In this document: piece after piece, positions 7,246-10,545 of the stretch | Layout: each line of letters opens with the position of its first letter | Numbering within the stretch: position 1 is the first letter of the stretch | From: Ichthyophonus hoferi | Lineage: Eukaryota > Opisthokonta > Ichthyosporea > Ichthyophonida > Ichthyophonidae | DNA length: 10,545 bases | Assembly: GCA_002751075.1 (NCBI GenBank) | Contig: NAOQ01000623.1 | Span: 13,968-24,512 of the forward strand | Direction: 5' to 3' | Notes under the pieces: model-generated | What the model was told of the DNA's origin: nothing | The model's input: the letters and a program-made list of their open reading frames with translations, nothing else | Databases searched by the model: none | Position numbers and translations under genes: made by a program

Positions 7246-10001
7246 ATGGCCGGAGTGAGTTTATATGGGTGTTTATATAGTGTCAGGTTATATTATTATA
7301 TATTTAGGTGTGTGTGTGTGCTATTATCTTTTACGTATGTGCATGAGCGTGTATAACATGGGCATGGGTATACATATATAGGTATAGGTATAGGTGTATG
7401 TGTCTTTGCATACATATAGATGTATTCGTGTTGAAATATATATCTATAGGTATAGGTAATGTTATATTGTGTTTGCTTATATATACATTAGCTCTCATAG
7501 TTCTACAACAGTCTATACATCTGATTGATTTGTATTAACAGGTTTATGCCATTTGTAAATATACACACACGTTTATCTGTTTCTCATATATTGTATGTTG
7601 TATATTATTGTATTGTATTATACTATATGGTATTTTATTGCATGATGTTACATTGCATAACATTGTATTGTATTGTATTTCCTTGTATTGTATTGTATTG
7701 TATTGTATTGCCTTGTATTGTATTGTATTGTATTGTATTGTATTGTATTGCCTTGTATTGTATTGTATTGTATTGTATTGTATGGTATTATATTATATTA
7801 TATTATGTTATATTATATTATATTATGCTATATTATACTGTATTATGTTGCATTTCTGTATGAATATTTTTTTTAGGATTATAAATGGTGTAATTTTTAT
7901 ATATTCAACTCTCATTTACAATGTAAATTTACTGTAATTTCTACCTATGACCTATTGAAATTTCATATTTACCACAGACGAAAAAGGTCACTCCTACCCC
8001 TGGCGCTAGTACCAGCCAGGAAAATGATAACGAAGGTATGTTTATATTTATATGCAGTTTTTATTTTATATACGCATTTCTATTGACCCTTCATTCCTCT
8101 AGCCTTTCAAGTTGCTTGAGCGTTTTTAAAGTATTGCTTTGGGTATTAATGATCCAATCATCATGTCCTATTAAAATTTATTTTTTTATTTTAGTGTAGG
8201 CTCTTCATTTGCTCTCTGAAGATTAAATTCTATTGATTATAGCTCTGTATTTACATTGGCTAGTTTTAGAAATTATATTTTGATTCTAATGGAATTTTAA
8301 ATTTATATTTTTTAATTGTGCTATCAGATGTCGTCGACGATGTGGAGGAGGAGAAGACAGTGACCAATGATAATAAAGCTGGTAAGTCATTGGATGTATA
8401 TGTATCTATCTATATATGGTTATGATATATCTGTATATGGTTATAATTGTCACGTAGCCTATGGACGGGCTCCCTGATTACCCTACTTAAGTTATAATTA
8501 ACTATTTATCCAATGAGCAGCAGCCCAAGATATGACCAATATGCATGATGAGGTAGAGGAGACTGATGTGAAGTCATCACATAGTTCTGGATTGGAGGCG
8601 GTAGGTTATTGTCGACCAATAGGATTACAATTTGAAAATCAAAATTTAATATAAACCACTAATATAAAAAGTAGTAGATTAACATGTAGTTTATCAATAA
8701 TAATGATATAATGGTCATATCTTATTGGATGCTACTAATGGATTAATGCATGTGTAAGATTCCTGCTGTATATTTTTAAGCGGATTAGCCTGTGAAATTA
8801 TAAATTGTAGCCATTTAATGTTTTTGGCAATTACTGCATATTAATTACTATTAAAAAATTAATGTTTTTTTAAGGAAAGCTGGTTAAAACTATAATTGCT
8901 GTGGTGAAGTATGTATATATGTACGTATGACGTATGATAGGTAATTCATAGATATAATTATGAAATGATTATTGGACAGTTATTGTTTCATTCTTTTTTT
9001 CCCTTCCTCCATCTCTTTCCGCCATGTAATATGTCAAAGAAGAGTTAATTAACGCACTTGAAATCTACCAATTAGAGGACATCTTAGATTAGTTTTAATT
9101 AGCAATCTAAGTCAATTCATCAATAGTTAAGCAGCCAATAGAAGTCAGCGATCCCACAGCTATATATAGTGAACCATTTAAGATCATGTGTTTTTTAATC
9201 CAAATAAGTTAATGTTGCTATAAAGAAATGATAATTTACCAATAGTAAGAGAGATATTATACTATCTAATCAATTAGTTATTCTATATCAGGTTATGTTA
9301 GCTTGGACTGAACAGCATAACATGGCTCAGCTTGCTAAATCACAGAGGTAAGTGAACCAATCATCTTACTCTGTACTTTTCTTTTTTTTTCTCTTCCTCT
9401 CTGTCACTCCTACTCTCTATATCTCTTTGCATATACTATAGATTATATAGCTTTAATACGTAGTATAAGGTTACTGTTAAATCCTATGACGTGTATATGA
9501 CATAATACGATAGTTTTTTATGTAACATGTCTGCATATAAATATAATTCCGTAGCTTATATTATGTTGTATTATATTATATCAATATAAATGATTTGGTT
9601 TTCTCCTATTGGGTTATTAATTACCCATTCTCCTCTGATAGGGTGAAAGAATTATCCACCCTTGCGATTAGTGCCGCAGATATTGAGGTCATGGTAAGTA
9701 TGTGTTTATTGGCTACCTAAGTATATAGATATAGATATATGTACATATAAGGGTTATGGTGTAGTATAATATAGTTTATTATAGTATAGTATAGTGTGGT
9801 ATTTGTGTATATATGCATGACTTCAGGGCAATAAAAAGAAATACTTAAATAGAACCAATCATGCAAGAATACCCCACTGACAATCGTCCTATTGTATCAC
9901 AGGCTACTGAATTTGATATTGAAAAGGCCACAGCTGAGTCATTATTGAGAGAGAGCAATGGAGATCTAGAATGCGCTATGAAGACTCAATTGGCTCTTTA
10001 A
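7246..10001 (+). CDS. HYPK: Huntingtin-interacting protein K homologue (NatA regulator), spliced
   Basis: Exons are 7246-7254, 7978-8035, 8328-8381, 8521-8600, 9292-9347, 9642-9693 and 9903-10001. Phases close exactly to give 135 residues (human HYPK about 129). Family knowledge: HYPK binds the NAA15-NAA10 N-terminal acetyltransferase NatA at the ribosome, modulates it, and has chaperone activity toward aggregation-prone proteins. Seen in sequence: a low-complexity acidic N-terminus (about 20-65), then KSSHSSGLEAVM at 58-69, matching human IQSSNLETAM. A helical stretch AQLAKSQRVKEL ends at 90 and matches the human QKAKQEREKEL region. The NAC-alpha/UBA-like domain covers about 91-135 (SAADIEVMATEFDIEKATAE, then SLLRESNGDLECAM). 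The start ATG has A at -3 and G at +4, and only three codons precede a good donor (GGA|GTGAGT). The tail MKTQLAL diverges from the human end. NAC-alpha itself is excluded because no NAC barrel domain is present. Confidence 0.9.
7255..7977 (+). other. HYPK intron 1, microsatellite-rich
   Basis: The donor is GGA|GTGAGT and the acceptor TTTACCACAG. It holds a (GT)n run near 7308-7320, TATAGG hexamer runs at 7377-7394 and 7445-7456, and the pentamer array at 7601-7855. Unlike most other introns here it has no CCAAT or ATTGG pentamer that I found. No other gene is visible. Confidence 0.7.
7601..7855. repeat. Pentanucleotide array (TATTG)n to (TATTA)n, register intact
   Basis: About 51 consecutive 5-nt blocks run from TATAT TATTG to TGTTG CATTT. 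The core is TATTG, with CCTTG blocks at 7681, 7711 and 7751 and a switch to TATTA after about 7791. No insertion or deletion breaks the 5-nt register; differences are substitutions only. Because 5 is not a multiple of 3, several frames stay open through it. The resulting Cys-Ile-Val-Leu-Tyr repeats are an artefact, not a protein. Confidence 0.85.
8036..8327 (+). other. HYPK intron 2
   Basis: The donor is AAG|GTATGT and the acceptor GCTATCAG. The phase 1 junction creates an aspartate codon (GAT). It is T-rich overall, with CCAAT at 8154 and ATTGG near 8255. No other feature is seen. Confidence 0.7.
8382..8520 (+). other. HYPK intron 3, ends complementary over 9 bp
   Basis: This is the shortest intron in the gene at 139 nt. 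TCATTGGAT at 8387-8395 begins 5 nt after the first intron base. Its exact complement ATCCAATGA lies at 8508-8516, just before the acceptor. The acceptor is a triple GAG-CAG-CAG run (8515-8523), so three in-frame exon starts are possible, differing by one alanine each; the middle one was used for the gene model. TATATGGTTAT-type segments occur twice inside. Confidence 0.75.
8601..9291 (+). other. HYPK intron 4
   Basis: The donor is GCG|GTAGGT and the acceptor TTCTATATCAG. It carries CCAAT at 8616, 9068, 9135 and 9239 and ATTGG near 8725 and 8970, the highest number of any intron here. A pyrimidine-rich tract lies at about 8990-9022. No other coding or RNA gene was recognised. Confidence 0.65.
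9750..9805. repeat. Short pentamer-register repeat (GTATA type) in HYPK intron 6
   Basis: From about 9750 the sequence reads in 5-nt blocks as TATGG-like and GTATA/TTATA/GTTTA units, including GTATA GTATA GTGTG. It is a shorter relative of the 7601-7855 array, in the same orientation. Confidence 0.45.
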
Positions 10002-10041
10002 TAAATTAAAATTTTAATGATGAGCTCAAGACACTAATAAA
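10000..10041 (+). terminator. HYPK poly(A) signals
   Basis: AATAAA occurs at 10000-10005, overlapping the TAA stop codon, and at 10036-10041, 35 nt after the stop. The second is better placed for cleavage and is followed by a T-rich stretch. Either choice gives a very short 3' UTR. Confidence 0.6.
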
Positions 10042-10405
10042 AATATTTCTGCATTTTAAAAATCCTGGTGCAATCAGATTCACTGTGTAGTGCGGCATAA
10101 TTCTATTGACTGGATTTGTAAGCTATAAGGAATGATATGATTGAATGGCACAGCACCTAGTTATACACGTACAATTATAATTATGTTATGATAACTATAC
10201 TAAATATACGAATATATGACCTAATGCTTGTAGAAGTAATTTGGTTTTTTTTTAATAACATTTTAATTCTCAAATCTATTTTAATTTTAATTTTAAACCT
10301 AATTATTCTGTCATAGGTTAAAATTATCAAACAACAAACAATCGAGCTAATCAGAGAATAGATGAATAGTATCATTAACATATTTATTTATATACATACA
10401 TTGTG
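10042..10405. other. Region after HYPK, no gene seen
   Basis: AT-rich DNA with runs such as TTTTTTTTTAATAAC and repeated TTTTAATT blocks near 10240-10300. A 66-codon - strand frame here is low-complexity Ile/Leu/Lys translation of AT-rich DNA and was not accepted. TTTATT at 10383-10388 is an AATAAA on the - strand and may serve the possible convergent gene. Confidence 0.45.
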
Positions 10406-10502
10406 CTACAAGATCGTTAATCGCGATTGTACCTTTAAATCGAATCGTAAGTCCTTAAAATCAAGTCGCTCAAGATTAATTGGTTGCGTGATATCTTTAC
10501 AT
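10406..10502 (-). CDS. Possible last exon of a convergent gene, partial, unrecognised
   Basis: On the - strand a CTTACAG acceptor ends at 10503. The exon then reads one leftover base plus 31 codons to a TAG stop at 10406-10408. The reading is CKDITQPINLERLDFKDL continuing to RFDLKVQSRLTIL. It is amphipathic with balanced charge, unlike the simple-repeat frames nearby. An AATAAA (10383-10388) lies 17 nt past the stop, which supports a real 3' end. The frame also stays open upstream of the acceptor for about nine codons. I do not recognise the protein, and the gene runs off the window. The CpG content is higher than in the other exons. A chance frame is still quite possible. Confidence 0.3.
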
Positions 10503-10545
10503 CTGTAAGTTACGCCAACAAGATTGCAAAACTAGAGTCAAGATA

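Noticed and set aside
7377-7456. TATAGG hexamers as telomere-like repeats
   Set aside because: Only three and two copies, and the unit is not a known telomere repeat such as TTAGGG; ordinary intronic microsatellite.
7525-7937. Three overlapping + strand frames rich in Cys-Ile-Val-Leu-Tyr
   Set aside because: They are readings of the (TATTG)n array in different frames. A 5-nt repeat keeps several frames open at once, so openness is not evidence of coding.
10181-10381. 66-codon - strand frame after HYPK
   Set aside because: Low-complexity Ile/Leu/Lys composition expected from AT-rich DNA; no domain seen.

Overview
This window is nuclear DNA from an AT-rich (roughly 70% A+T), intron-rich eukaryote. 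The protein sequences and the dense, phase-preserving introns look animal, possibly an early-branching lineage such as a sponge or cnidarian; that placement is inference. Both recognised genes lie on the + strand. They have GT..AG introns of about 140 to 880 nt, mostly with CTAAY or TACTAAY branch-point-like sequences close to the acceptor.

Region by region: 1-435 is a simple-repeat-rich 5' flank with a TATA-like box. 436-4724 encodes a Brix-domain protein matching RPF2, the ribosome production factor that escorts the 5S RNP into pre-60S particles. Eight well-supported coding exons were rebuilt by hand, plus a tentative 8-nt start exon; together they give a closed frame of 314 residues. 4725-4902 is its 3' UTR, with a small GC-rich stem-loop and poly(A) signals. 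4903-7142 is intergenic: a CCAAT cluster, a 100-bp foldback, CRE-like sites, and a 10-bp-periodic repeat just upstream of the next promoter. 7143-7162 holds adjacent E2F and E-box motifs. 7246-10001 encodes a seven-exon, 135-residue protein matching HYPK, the small NatA regulator and chaperone with a C-terminal NAC-alpha/UBA-like domain. 10406-10502 may be the last exon of a convergent gene on the - strand.

Both genes concern ribosomes: RPF2 builds the large subunit, and HYPK controls N-terminal acetylation of nascent chains on the ribosome. They could be co-regulated, but each has its own apparent promoter and poly(A) signals, so nothing suggests an operon.

The most unusual features are non-coding. 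CCAAT/ATTGG pentamers are overrepresented in introns and often sit within about 25 nt of splice sites. One 139-nt HYPK intron has a perfect 9-bp inverted repeat that would pair its two ends. Pentanucleotide arrays keep a strict 5-nt register. The first introns of both genes follow a start exon of about three codons and carry such an array. No virus-like element, CRISPR array, tRNA or rRNA was seen.
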